A stretch of DNA of 64,000 nucleotides from Chloroflexota bacterium. Lineage in GTDB: Bacteria; Chloroflexota; Anaerolineae; UBA4142; SHND01. Where the stretch lies: the NCBI GenBank assembly GCA_004295045.1, contig SHND01000030.1, forward strand, positions 46,223 through 110,222, in the 5' to 3' direction. Each line of letters begins with the position of its first letter. Position 1 is the stretch's first letter. A program made the position numbers and the translations under genes. The notes below the pieces were generated by a model. It was not told the DNA's origin. It did no database searches and saw only the letters and a list, made by a program, of their open reading frames with translations. Below, in pieces: positions 35,573-45,103 of the stretch.

Positions 35573-37915
35573 ATGCCATGTCCAGCAGAACTTTATAATG
35601 GCCGCCGGGACAACAATCGGCACTGGCAAAACTGGCTCGGAAACATCAGTTACCTCGTTCCGAGCTACTTCCAGCCTTCCACCCTTCCTGACCTGGTGTG
35701 GATCCTCCAGCAGGCCGAGCTCGAGGGCCGCAAGGTGAAGGCCGTGGGGCGTGGTTGGTCTTTCGAAGACTGCGCTGTCTCCGACGATTGGGTGGTCGAC
35801 ATCTGTCAGCTCAACAACACGATCACCTTCCTTACCGACCCGGCCACGGGTCCAGCCATCCTCGCCCCTGGCTGGCGTGCGCGCCAAACTGGCGCTTCCA
35901 CCGAGAAGCTCTATCACGTCGAAGCTGGCATCCGCATTATCGATTTGAACGAGCGATTAGCAGACAAAGGCTTGGCGATGCTTACCCTGGGCGGCAGCCA
36001 GGGGCAGACCTTGGCCGGCGCTATCTCCACCTCGACCCATGGCTCCACTTTAGACCACCCGCCGCTGCCGGGCGTCATTCAGGCTGTCCACCTCATTACT
36101 ACTGGCGGGCAAGAGGTGTGGATTGAATCGGCCAGCGAACCTGTGACCGCAGCTGACGAGCCCCTGCGCGCGCAGTTGGCTTGCCCTGATCTACAAATCA
36201 TTCGCGACGATGCCTTGCTACGCGCGGCCCAAGTGACCATCGGCCGCTTCGGCGTCATCTATGCCTACGTTATCAAGGTCACACAGTCCTACCGCCTTTC
36301 CGAGTGGACCGAGGAACTGAGCTGGCCCTCCGTATCCAACGCCTTGGTGGCTGGCGTGGGTCAGGGGAACGAGGTGCCCGTCCGTGGTCACCTCGGCGGC
36401 CTGGCCGGCTTGCTCTCCGACCCACCGGCCGGACTGGAAATCAGCACCGGCGTCGGTGATTTCTACTTCCTGGAAATTATCCTCAACTCCAATGTGAAAG
36501 CCCGCCATGGCGATGAGGTCTGTTGGGTACGGCGTCGGTGGTTGACTGACAATGCTGATGACCTGAACCTAGATGCCAGCCAGAACCGGCTTTGTCATCA
36601 CGGGGTCGCCAATCTCCTGCTGATCGCTACCGTCGAGGTTTTGGAGACCTATGCCAACGCCATCCTCGCCATTCCCATCTACGGTGGCTTCAAGTTCGGC
36701 CAAATCACGGCCCATGCCAATGCGCTCAAGGGACATGCCCTTGATCCCCACATCACTGGCGGGGACGCCCTCACCAAATGTGTTAATGCCGTATGGGACT
36801 CTCAGATCGGCGAGGAACTCGAGTGGCTGGTTGCCGAACTCAACCACATTATCCTGCACAAGGGGTTGAAGGCATCCAACCCTGACGGCATTCGTGGTCC
36901 GGGATGGCAGGTTTTGGCTGGCGTGGATGAAGGCACGACCGGCGAATGTTATCGTGCCAATTCTACGGAACTAATCTTCAGTACCGAAACCAGCGCTTAT
37001 GTAGATTTTGTCAATCGTTTACTTGAGGCCGCCGACGATTTCCACATGGGAGGATACATTTCCATCCGCTTCTCCAGCCGCAGCGATGCCTATCTCTCTA
37101 TGCACAATGTCAGCACTCCATTAGCTGTTTCCATTGAGGTCTCTTCCATTTACGACCTGGAAGACAGCAGCCGTTGGATCGCCTTTGCCGAAAGAACAGG
37201 GAGAGAAATGGGCGGCCGATCCCATTGGGGCCAGCAGAACCGGATGTCCGCCGTTGACCTGATCACGCTGTACGATCCCACGGCTGTGCGCGAGTGGAAA
37301 GAACAGTGTCTGCGGATGGTGGGGCCATTCAGTACGACCTTCAGCAACAGCTACACGCGCCAGCGGGGGTTGGAGCCGTTCGCGGTGTCTCGGCCTGTGA
37401 CGCATACGAGGAAGAAGAACGGCACGGTGACCCATCTCTGCGCTCCCGGCGCGTGGTGGTCTCCCGTTCCAATCGACGAAGCCATTCGACACACGGCAAC
37501 CGGTGTGTGTCGGTACCAGACTCTTCCGGCCGAACCCGGCGTACCGAACGCGCCTCTCAGGCTGCGCAGATACCTGACCACCCCTGCCGGTGGAGGCCGT
37601 GAAGACAACCTGGATTTCCTGCCCCGTTGTGGCGTGGGTGCGCTGGCGCCGCCGCCAGACCGTCGCCGCCTGAGAATCACTTCAGTCGTCCAGGGCGGCG
37701 GTCCTTTCACCGTGATCCAGCTCATCTGCAACGACGATGAGGGCTGGGGCGTGCATGTCCTCGACGCTTATCAGCAAATCGCAACCGGCAGGAGGGAGTT
37801 CTATGTGGTGGATCCGCGTACCGGAGCTGAAAGGCCAGTTCTGATCCGCCAATATCTATCCACTGATGTCGATCCATTCGCGGCGAACAATCTGGATAAC
37901 CTCCCTGAGTGTTAA
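35573..37915 (+). CDS. FAD-linked oxidase (lactone oxidase-like) in a cassette
   Basis: A 780-aa flavoprotein of the FAD_binding_4 (VAO/PCMH) superfamily. The FAD domain is in the N-terminal third: VKAVGRGWSFEDCAV, VEAGIRIIDLNERLADKGLA, GGSQGQTLAGAISTSTHGS and RFGVIYAYVIKV. The arrangement resembles sugar-lactone oxidases. The substrate-binding middle is long, and about 150 C-terminal residues (LRLRRYLTTPAGGGREDNL onward, ending with ADRP-like repeats IRQYLSTDVDPFAANNLDNL) form an extra domain I do not recognise. GGAGG precedes the ATG by 9 nt. The codon choice is GC-rich and unlike its neighbours. attC sites lie on both sides. Unusually large for a cassette gene. Confidence 0.75.
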   Translation: MPCPAELYNGRRDNNRHWQNWLGNISYLVPSYFQPSTLPDLVWILQQAELEGRKVKAVGRGWSFEDCAVSDDWVVDICQLNNTITFLTDPATGPAILAPGWRARQTGASTEKLYHVEAGIRIIDLNERLADKGLAMLTLGGSQGQTLAGAISTSTHGSTLDHPPLPGVIQAVHLITTGGQEVWIESASEPVTAADEPLRAQLACPDLQIIRDDALLRAAQVTIGRFGVIYAYVIKVTQSYRLSEWTEELSWPSVSNALVAGVGQGNEVPVRGHLGGLAGLLSDPPAGLEISTGVGDFYFLEIILNSNVKARHGDEVCWVRRRWLTDNADDLNLDASQNRLCHHGVANLLLIATVEVLETYANAILAIPIYGGFKFGQITAHANALKGHALDPHITGGDALTKCVNAVWDSQIGEELEWLVAELNHIILHKGLKASNPDGIRGPGWQVLAGVDEGTTGECYRANSTELIFSTETSAYVDFVNRLLEAADDFHMGGYISIRFSSRSDAYLSMHNVSTPLAVSIEVSSIYDLEDSSRWIAFAERTGREMGGRSHWGQQNRMSAVDLITLYDPTAVREWKEQCLRMVGPFSTTFSNSYTRQRGLEPFAVSRPVTHTRKKNGTVTHLCAPGAWWSPVPIDEAIRHTATGVCRYQTLPAEPGVPNAPLRLRRYLTTPAGGGREDNLDFLPRCGVGALAPPPDRRRLRITSVVQGGGPFTVIQLICNDDEGWGVHVLDAYQQIATGRREFYVVDPRTGAERPVLIRQYLSTDVDPFAANNLDNLPEC

Positions 37916-38037
37916 TCCTGAATCCGGCGTGAAAACGGCACTACGAAGCACGCCACGGCCGGCTAGAGGACGCGAGCATGAGTCTTTGGCTCGACGCCGC
38001 GTAAGTATAGGATCGCGCCTTGAAATGAGGGCAGTTT

Positions 38038-38078
38038 GCCTCACTCCACGCTGCACTGGACGCGCTGATCGGCGCGCC
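38038..38078 (+). other. Left part of an attC split by the insertion sequence
   Basis: Begins with GCCTCAC (38038-38044, an altered R'' box) and runs CTGCACTGGACGCGC into GGCGCGCC (38071-38078), the left target-site copy. Confidence 0.65.
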
Positions 38079-39367
38079 GTGACCGTTCAAAATTTGGGGA
38101 TGGCTAACCGGTCTCCCCCAATTTTGATGGGTTATCCATTGAACAACTCGGTCATGTTGTAGTCGGGGCCTTTGCCGCGCACCCAGCCGATTAAGCTGCT
38201 TACATGCACAATGGAGGGTTTGCATTTATAGCCCCGCATGGTGCGATAGCGTTCTTTGACACACTGTCCAATCAATTGTTCGGTGACGTTATTCGCGCCA
38301 TCCAACCTCTCGCCTTGTTCGCTGCGCCAGTGTTGATATAACGCGACGCGCGCCCAATGCTCCGACCAATCCAGTGTCAGCAAGCGCATGCGATACCACA
38401 TCGTCGCGCGCTTACCGATACAGGGTGGTGGCGCACCTTGGTAGCGTGTGGCGAGTGCTTGCAGTTGAGCTTGCCATGTGCGGGCATGCTTTTGATGATC
38501 CATTCGACCGTGTCCAAGTCTTCCAAGAATTGGTCTATGGTCAGGTTCGACAATTCCCAGGGTACCGGGTCAGGATGTTCCAGCGCTTTCGTTCCCAGTA
38601 CCGCAACTAAATCATGTACATTGCGATTCACATGGGCGCGACAAATTTGATGTTGCAACCCAAGATGATCCGCGACCGTTATGAGTTCATCGGTGACGAG
38701 AATTTCTGCGCCGAGTACGCGGGCGAGATCTTTCAACCATTGTTCGACGCGATAGGCGGCTTCGGCTTCCAGAATCTCGAAGCAGAGCGGTTCGCCACTC
38801 AGCGCCGCTGTCGCTACCGCTACCAACGCATCTTTGCCTTTGCATTTCACATGCGTGAAGTCGGCACTCAACACTTTGACTTTGCCTGCGAGTTCTTTCA
38901 CGCGCGCGTTCCGCAGTTGTTGGACGCGCGCACCAGCGGCTTGCACATTGTTGAAGGCAGTGCCTTTCGAGATCGGGTGTTCCAAACTGCCCAATAGGTC
39001 GGCGACGCCTTGATAACTCAAGCCCAAGATGTAGAGAAGAACGCTCAAGGCTTGCAGCCGTTGTGAAAGATGGTCATTGGAAACACCGGATGGATAGGCT
39101 CGGAATGAGCCGTGACATTTCAAACAGCGATAGCGATGGCAGATCACCTCCTCGAATTTGGTATCGCGCAGCGGTTTGCGACACACGACTTGATGAAGTT
39201 TGAAATACCTGCCCTTGCATTTTTTCTTTCCTGCTCGTGAAGGACAGCAGGTGGGTGGCTGAATTTGATCGGGCATGACTTTCGGTAGGCGCACAGAAAG
39301 GTGCATCGGTCGCTCCAAATCGAGGGTTGACCTATCCTACCGCTTTCACCAAGATTTGAACAGTCAC
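38079..39367 (-). mobile_element. Insertion sequence, 1289 bp, with ~20-bp TIRs and 8-bp target duplication
   Basis: Left end GTGACCGTTCAAAATTTGG; the right end read inward is GTGACTGTTCAAATCTTGG, so the ends match at most of 19 positions. The flanks carry an exact 8-bp duplication GGCGCGCC (38071-38078 and 39368-39375). One minus-strand transposase with a frameshift fills the element. An 8-bp duplication occurs in several IS families; the family is not assigned. Confidence 0.88.
38132..39306 (-). pseudogene. DDE-type transposase in two overlapping frames (-1 frameshift)
   Basis: Two minus-strand frames together make one transposase of roughly 390 aa. Frame one starts at ATG 39306 (GGAG 6 nt upstream; a TTG at 39318 is in frame) and ends at 38377. 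It has zinc-binding cysteines (CCPSR, CHRYRCLKCHGSF) and two catalytic Asp candidates (VLSADFTHVKCKGKD, LVTDELITVADHLG) followed by CRAHVNRN. Frame two (from 38503 to 38132) supplies WYRMRLLTLDWSEHWARVAL and the expected Glu region GANNVTEQLIGQ...YRTMRGYK. The frames overlap by 127 nt and are related by a -1 shift. Frame one alone lacks the Glu. It is either inactivated or made by programmed frameshifting; no classic slippery heptamer was seen. Confidence 0.75.
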
Positions 39368-39395
39368 GGCGCGCCGGTGAGCTTTTATGTTAGGT
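39368..39395 (+). other. Right part of the split attC
   Basis: GGCGCGCC (right target copy), then GGTGAGC and the R' box GTTAGGT (39389-39395). Joined to the left part, the arms GCTGCACTGGACGCGC and GCGCGCCGGTGAGC pair with extrahelical G and A. Confidence 0.65.
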
Positions 39396-39700
39396 GTGTC
39401 AAGTATATAATTGCCAAATGATTCGTTCACTGCCCGCTTGAGGGTGAAATTGATCCGTTTCGGAAGAAGGTCGCCCCACCAAAGTGAGTTTCTCCAAATT
39501 TTGGACAGCCAGGTGGATGAAAACCCGGGCGATTGTCGTCGAGGTATTCAAACTTCTACTCCCCAAGAAGGATTGAAGAGCCAGACTACCACCTGGGGAA
39601 AAACAACCTTATCCTGAACTTGCGTTGATTAAAGATCCGCCAACTGCAGCATGGTCCCTTTCGAAACGGGGCGTCGGAGAGATTTTCCCGGTGGTTCTGC
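39396..39700. other. Intergenic stretch without supported genes
   Basis: About 300 bp between the split attC and the end of rex. A 68-codon frame at 39411-39617 has no ribosome site or recognisable motif and is not called. This is probably the right border of the acquired island. Confidence 0.4.
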
Positions 39701-40321
39701 TTAAAGATAGTACGTCATACTTTGCAGCCCCGCGACCGGATCGATGTGATACACCTTAACTTTGGGCGGCACGCTCAAAGTCGTCGGCGCGTAATTCAAA
39801 ATCGCGCGCACGCCGCCTTCGACCAACTCATCTGCAACGTGCTGCGCCGCGGCGGCTGGCACGGCAATAATTGCAACGTGAATGCGCTCTTCGCGCAAAA
39901 CTTGGCGCATCGTTTCAATCGGTTCCACCCGCCATTCTCCCAACAGCGTTCCGATTTTTTGTGGGTCTGCGTCAAAAATTCTGACGATCCGAAAGCCGCG
40001 CGTTTCAAAGCCATCGTAATTCGCGAGCGCGTGCCCCAAATCGCCTGCGCCGACCAGCGCCATATCCCAAAGGTGATGCACTTGGAGAATCTCGCGCAAA
40101 GATTTTTCTAAAAACTCAATTTCATAGCCGGTGCCTTGCTTGCCGAATTCGCCAAAATAAGAAAGGTCTTTGCGAATCTGCGCAGAGGAAAAACCGAGCT
40201 TTTCGGAAAGTTCCTGTGACGAGGTGACGCGGCGTCCCTCAGCCGACAGTTGTGTCAATGCACGCAAGTACAACGGCAATCGTCCGATGACAATTGTTGG
40301 AACGTGGTTCGAGTTGGGCAT
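39701..40321 (-). CDS. rex: Redox-sensing transcriptional repressor Rex
   Basis: Homodimeric repressor of 206 aa that reads the NADH/NAD+ ratio: it leaves DNA when NADH is bound. N-terminal winged helix: PTIVIGRLPLYLRALTQLSA, then KLGFSSAQIRKDLSYFGEFG, a strong Rex signature with the recognition helix. The Rossmann domain has MALVGAGDLGHALANYDGF and AIIAVPAAAAQHVADELV. It ends in a short swap helix. No clear Shine-Dalgarno. The upstream region has TTGTGA repeats that fit Rex half-sites, so autoregulation is likely. Natural targets would include NADH dehydrogenase genes, two sets of which lie in this window. Confidence 0.93.
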   Translation of the reverse strand: MPNSNHVPTIVIGRLPLYLRALTQLSAEGRRVTSSQELSEKLGFSSAQIRKDLSYFGEFGKQGTGYEIEFLEKSLREILQVHHLWDMALVGAGDLGHALANYDGFETRGFRIVRIFDADPQKIGTLLGEWRVEPIETMRQVLREERIHVAIIAVPAAAAQHVADELVEGGVRAILNYAPTTLSVPPKVKVYHIDPVAGLQSMTYYL

Positions 40322-40420
40322 TGTTTGAGAATAGATTGGACAGTTTTCTTGGCACGCTCATTTCGTAAGTATGATGCGTTCGAAAGCTGTTCGATCTTTA
40401 TTTCGCTCGGAAAAATAAGG

Positions 40421-40461
40421 TTGTGAACTGGTTGTGATAAACTTGTGATGAAATTCTACAA
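40421..40461. promoter_or_regulatory. Candidate Rex operator region
   Basis: TTGTGA occurs at 40421, 40432 and 40443, exactly 11 bp apart, and the last one runs into TTGTGATGAAATTCTACAA (40443-40461), close to the Rex consensus TTGTGA-n6-TCACAA. It lies 100-140 bp upstream of rex. Confidence 0.55.
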
Positions 40462-40539
40462 GATTACCCAAATGATACTTGTATGCGCTTGAAAGGTCAA
40501 GTGGGGAATTTCACAAATGACTTGCAAAAAAAAATTTCG

Positions 40540-41601
40540 CTATGTTGTGCCCCAAATATCGCCCACCGTAAATCCGTTTGGAAAGGGATCGTCGGGATCA
40601 AGCCCATACGTTGCGATGCCTGTAATCCACGCTGTTCCCGTAATCGTCGGCACCACCGCGCGATACTTCCCCACGCGCGTTTCCTCGATCAAACGCCCTG
40701 TGAACACTGTTCCCAAAATTCCTTCGTGTCGAAAATCTTGATGCAGCGCGAGTTTGCCTTTGGCGAACAACGTCGCCATTTTCGCGCACGTTCCCGTGCC
40801 GCACGGTGAGCGATCAATCGCGCCGGTCCACGTTGCGGGCTTGTTCCAATCCAAAGTGTTCGTCGAAACGATTGCCGCGTTTTTCATGTCCGCGTTGTGC
40901 GATGACGGCGGCGCGGATAAAACTCCAATCGTCACATCTTTGATCGCCGGATTCTCCGGATGAGCCACAGGCAATTGTTCGCGCACCGCCGCTTTGATCA
41001 TTTCGCCGATGCGAACAATTTCTTTTCCTTCATCGGGTGTGATTTGCAAACCAAACTGCGCGGCATTGGCGATGAAAAAAAACATTCCGCCCCACGCGAC
41101 ATCCACCTTGACGGTTCCCAAATGCGGAACCTCAACCGGCGTATCGAGATGTATCGCAAACGCGGGAACGTTCGTAAAAGTCACGCCTGTTACCTTGCCG
41201 TTCGCGCAATGCGCGCGCACGGGCACAAGTCCCGCCGGCGCTTCAAGCACAATGTCGGTGTACGGTTCGCGCATCGGCAGCATCCCCGTTTCCAAAAGCG
41301 CGGTCGTTGTGCAAATCGTATTCGTTCCCGACATTGGCGCGTATTCGGTTTGTTCCATGATGATGAAACCCGCGTCGGCGCGCGGATCGGTTGGCGGCAA
41401 AATCAAATTGCAGTTCGCGGCGGGATACCCGCGCGGCTCGCGCAGCATCCGCAAACGTAAATCGTCGCGGTAGGTTTGAAAATATTGCATCTTTTCAAAC
41501 ATCGTCCTGCCCGGCACATCGAGAACGCCGCCGACAATGACGCGTCCGTGTTCGCCCGCCGCGTGTAAATCAATCGCTTGTACGAGATTTGTCAGTCGCA
41601 T
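40540..41601 (-). CDS. Proline racemase family protein (Ser/Cys subgroup)
   Basis: A 353-aa protein of the proline racemase/hydroxyproline epimerase family. The second catalytic motif is canonical, DRSPCGTGTCAKMA with C267. The first, normally MCGHG, is MSGTN with Ser at residue 91. Ser/Cys members have been linked to 4-hydroxyproline epimerase and trans-3-hydroxyproline dehydratase activity rather than proline racemization, so one of those is the better guess. The N-terminal IDLHAAGEHGRVIVGG and GFIIMEQTEYAPM also match. No ribosome site precedes ATG 41601; upstream is a palindromic spacer and a lipoprotein gene in the same direction. Confidence 0.85.
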   Translation of the reverse strand: MRLTNLVQAIDLHAAGEHGRVIVGGVLDVPGRTMFEKMQYFQTYRDDLRLRMLREPRGYPAANCNLILPPTDPRADAGFIIMEQTEYAPMSGTNTICTTTALLETGMLPMREPYTDIVLEAPAGLVPVRAHCANGKVTGVTFTNVPAFAIHLDTPVEVPHLGTVKVDVAWGGMFFFIANAAQFGLQITPDEGKEIVRIGEMIKAAVREQLPVAHPENPAIKDVTIGVLSAPPSSHNADMKNAAIVSTNTLDWNKPATWTGAIDRSPCGTGTCAKMATLFAKGKLALHQDFRHEGILGTVFTGRLIEETRVGKYRAVVPTITGTAWITGIATYGLDPDDPFPNGFTVGDIWGTT

Positions 41602-41675
41602 ATTTTTTCGTGTGAGTAGGAATGGGTAGGAACGGTATGGATAGGAACGGAACCAGGTTCCGTTCCTATCCCGCG
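41602..41675. repeat. Palindromic word spacer, 74 bp
   Basis: GGATAGGAACGGAACC (41639-41654) and GGTTCCGTTCCTATCC (41656-41671) are perfect complements around one A. Further TAGGAAYG words lie at 41618 and 41627 on its left. Length and position between co-directional genes match the atp/nuo spacers, and the next gene also lacks a Shine-Dalgarno. Confidence 0.7.
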
Positions 41676-42182
41676 TTATCCATTTTTTTCGACGATGGCG
41701 CGCAGCTGTTCGAACATGACAATCAATTGTCCCAGATACGCGGGTGGTTTTGCGCCATCCATCGTCGTCACAGTTTTTACATTTCCATTCGCATCGCGCG
41801 CAGTAATCGTGTACGAAAATAAATCGGCGCCCGATGCTTGATACAGCGGCGCGAGTGCGCCAAAATCTTTTTGTTCCAAAATGCGGCGCAAGGGTTGGAT
41901 CATCGGTCCATCCATCTTGAGACTTTTGGGTGCGCCGCCGCGCGTCGTCAGTTCCAAAACTCCACCTTGATACACGACGAGCGTTTCATCTATTCCGGCA
42001 ATGCCGCCGCTCTTGTGGTAGATTGCCAAGACATCCTCAGCAAGGGGCAGGGCGGTAGGCAAAAGATCCGGCGTAGCAGGTACGACGGTTGTGGTGGGTG
42101 CGCAGGCGATGAGCAGGATAAAGCTCATAACGCACAACGCGCTCGCAGAAAATATTTTTTGCATCTTTGTTCTTAATTTCAT
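41676..42182 (-). CDS. Hypothetical lipoprotein
   Basis: A 168-aa protein with signal peptide and lipobox (ALCVMSFILLIAC, Cys near residue 27), a short Thr/Pro region and a small alpha/beta domain (ETLVVYQGGVLELTTRGG, FSYTITARDANGNVKTV, GQLIVMFEQLRAIV). It resembles the small extracytoplasmic domains often found on Chloroflexota lipoproteins, but no function can be given. It is the first gene of a minus-strand pair with the proline racemase family gene. Confidence 0.75.
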   Translation of the reverse strand: MKLRTKMQKIFSASALCVMSFILLIACAPTTTVVPATPDLLPTALPLAEDVLAIYHKSGGIAGIDETLVVYQGGVLELTTRGGAPKSLKMDGPMIQPLRRILEQKDFGALAPLYQASGADLFSYTITARDANGNVKTVTTMDGAKPPAYLGQLIVMFEQLRAIVEKNG

Positions 42183-42284
42183 CGCATCGCGTTCAAGCTT
42201 GAACGAGGTTTGATTGATAGATTGACGATGGAGTGAAATTATAGCGTATTCTTGTTTCCCTGCGTAGAGTGCTGTGAACCAAAA

Positions 42285-43632
<1,348 letters not shown>

Positions 43633-43690
43633 TTCAAGGCGAACCCGAACCAAGAAGCGTGACTGAAATTTTGCGCAAAGGAGCGAGACC

Positions 43691-44494
43691 ATGACACTCA
43701 ATCCATTTTTGGTTGCCGCTTATGTCGTTGCGATTGCGTTTGAAGTTTTGCTGCCTCTGATCATTGGTTATTACATTCATCGGCGTTTCGGTGTCCGCTG
43801 GCGCTTTTTTTTATACGGGATGCTCGTATTTTTTCTTTCGCAATTGATTACGCGCATTCCGCTGGTGCAAATCACGCAAGCGTTCATCGCACCCGCGCTG
43901 AAATCATCTCAAACGCTGTTGTATGTATGGTTCGCAGTCTTGGCATTAACGGCAGGATTGTTTGAAGAAGTGGGGCGTTATCTCGGCTATCGTTTTTTGA
44001 TCAAGAATGATCGCACGTGGAGTGTGGGCTTGATGTACGGGGCAGGGCATGGCGGCTTGGAATCTATGCTTTTGATTGGCGGACTCGCGCTCTTAGGATT
44101 AATCAACATCATCGCGTTGACGACGACGAATTTTTCGCAAATGAATTTGCCGCCCGAACAGCTCGCACAAATTGAAGCCGCGCGCCAGCAGATTGCCGGA
44201 CTCGCGTGGTGGACGCCGCTGCTCGGCGCGTACGAACGCTTCATTACGATTTTTTTCCACATGGCGCTCTCGATTTTGGTGCTGCAATGTTTCCTGCGCG
44301 GCTCTCTGTGGTGGCTTGGCATTGCGATTGTCCTTCATGCCGGCGTTGATTTGATTGCGCTGATTTTGGCGCAACTGGTGAGTGTGACGTGGGTCGAAGT
44401 CGCGCTCACTTTCACCCTGCCGTTGAGTTTGGGCATTATTTATTATTTCCGTCCGCGTGAAATCCAGCAAGAGCCGATGGCGGCTGCGGCATGA
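43691..44494 (+). CDS. YhfC-family intramembrane metalloprotease-like protein
   Basis: A 267-aa polytopic membrane protein of the YhfC family, part of the CPBP/glutamic intramembrane protease clan. About seven hydrophobic segments. The EExxxR motif is in LFEEVGRYLGYR, and conserved His residues are in MYGAGHGGLESM, ITIFFHMALS and VLHAGVDLIAL. Substrates are unknown. GGAG lies 8 nt before the ATG. Its stop overlaps the nadD start as ATGA. Confidence 0.85.
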   Translation: MTLNPFLVAAYVVAIAFEVLLPLIIGYYIHRRFGVRWRFFLYGMLVFFLSQLITRIPLVQITQAFIAPALKSSQTLLYVWFAVLALTAGLFEEVGRYLGYRFLIKNDRTWSVGLMYGAGHGGLESMLLIGGLALLGLINIIALTTTNFSQMNLPPEQLAQIEAARQQIAGLAWWTPLLGAYERFITIFFHMALSILVLQCFLRGSLWWLGIAIVLHAGVDLIALILAQLVSVTWVEVALTFTLPLSLGIIYYFRPREIQQEPMAAAA

Positions 44495-45102
44495 AGATTG
44501 GGATTTTGGGCGGCACATTTGATCCGCCGCACAACGGACATTTGGCGATCGCGGACGCCGCACAGCGCGCGTTGGACCTCGAGCGCGTGGTGTTCATTCC
44601 CGCCAATCAGCCGCCGCACAAACTCGACGAACTTGTGAGTCCATTGGAAACGCGTCTGGCGATGCTTGAACTCGCGCTGCGCGAACATCCCGCGTTCGAG
44701 ATATCGTTGATCGAAGCGGAACGCGCCGGTCCTTCGTTCACTGTGGATACTTTGCGCGAATTGCGGCGCGAGTTACCCAACGGGGAATTATTTTTTATCA
44801 TGGGCGAAGATTCGCTCGCCAATTTTGCAACTTGGCATCAACCCGCAGAGATCGTGAAACTGTGCAAACTCGCGGTGCTGCAGCGCCCCAAGTTTGATGT
44901 GAATTTGGATGCTTTGGGAAAAAAGGTACCCGGTGTGAAATCCGCGGTTGTGCTTATTCGCGCACCGGAATTTGACATTTCTTCGAGCGATATTCGAGAA
45001 CGCGTCCAGCGCGGCGAATCCGTTCGCGCGTTCGTGCCGCCATTGGTCGCGGACTATATCGAATCAAAGCAGCTCTATCAAACTCCCAGCTATATCCACT
45101 AA
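44491..45102 (+). CDS. nadD: Nicotinate-nucleotide adenylyltransferase
   Basis: NadD makes deamido-NAD+ from nicotinate mononucleotide and ATP, 203 aa. Nucleotidyltransferase motif ILGGTFDPPHNGHLAIAD with the HxGH (HNGH), then VFIPANQPPHK and, at the C-terminal side, FDISSSDIRERVQRGES, the ISSTxxR equivalent. Translationally coupled to the YhfC gene (ATGA). The creatininase gene starts one base after its stop. Obg-nadD neighbourhoods are common in bacteria. Confidence 0.95.
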   Translation: MKIGILGGTFDPPHNGHLAIADAAQRALDLERVVFIPANQPPHKLDELVSPLETRLAMLELALREHPAFEISLIEAERAGPSFTVDTLRELRRELPNGELFFIMGEDSLANFATWHQPAEIVKLCKLAVLQRPKFDVNLDALGKKVPGVKSAVVLIRAPEFDISSSDIRERVQRGESVRAFVPPLVADYIESKQLYQTPSYIH

Positions 45103-45103
45103 C

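Noticed and set aside
38614..38997. A 127-codon plus-strand frame in the insertion sequence
   Set aside because: Antisense of the transposase core.
39411..39617. A 68-codon frame right of the island
   Set aside because: No start signal, no motif, and low-complexity Thr/Gln end.
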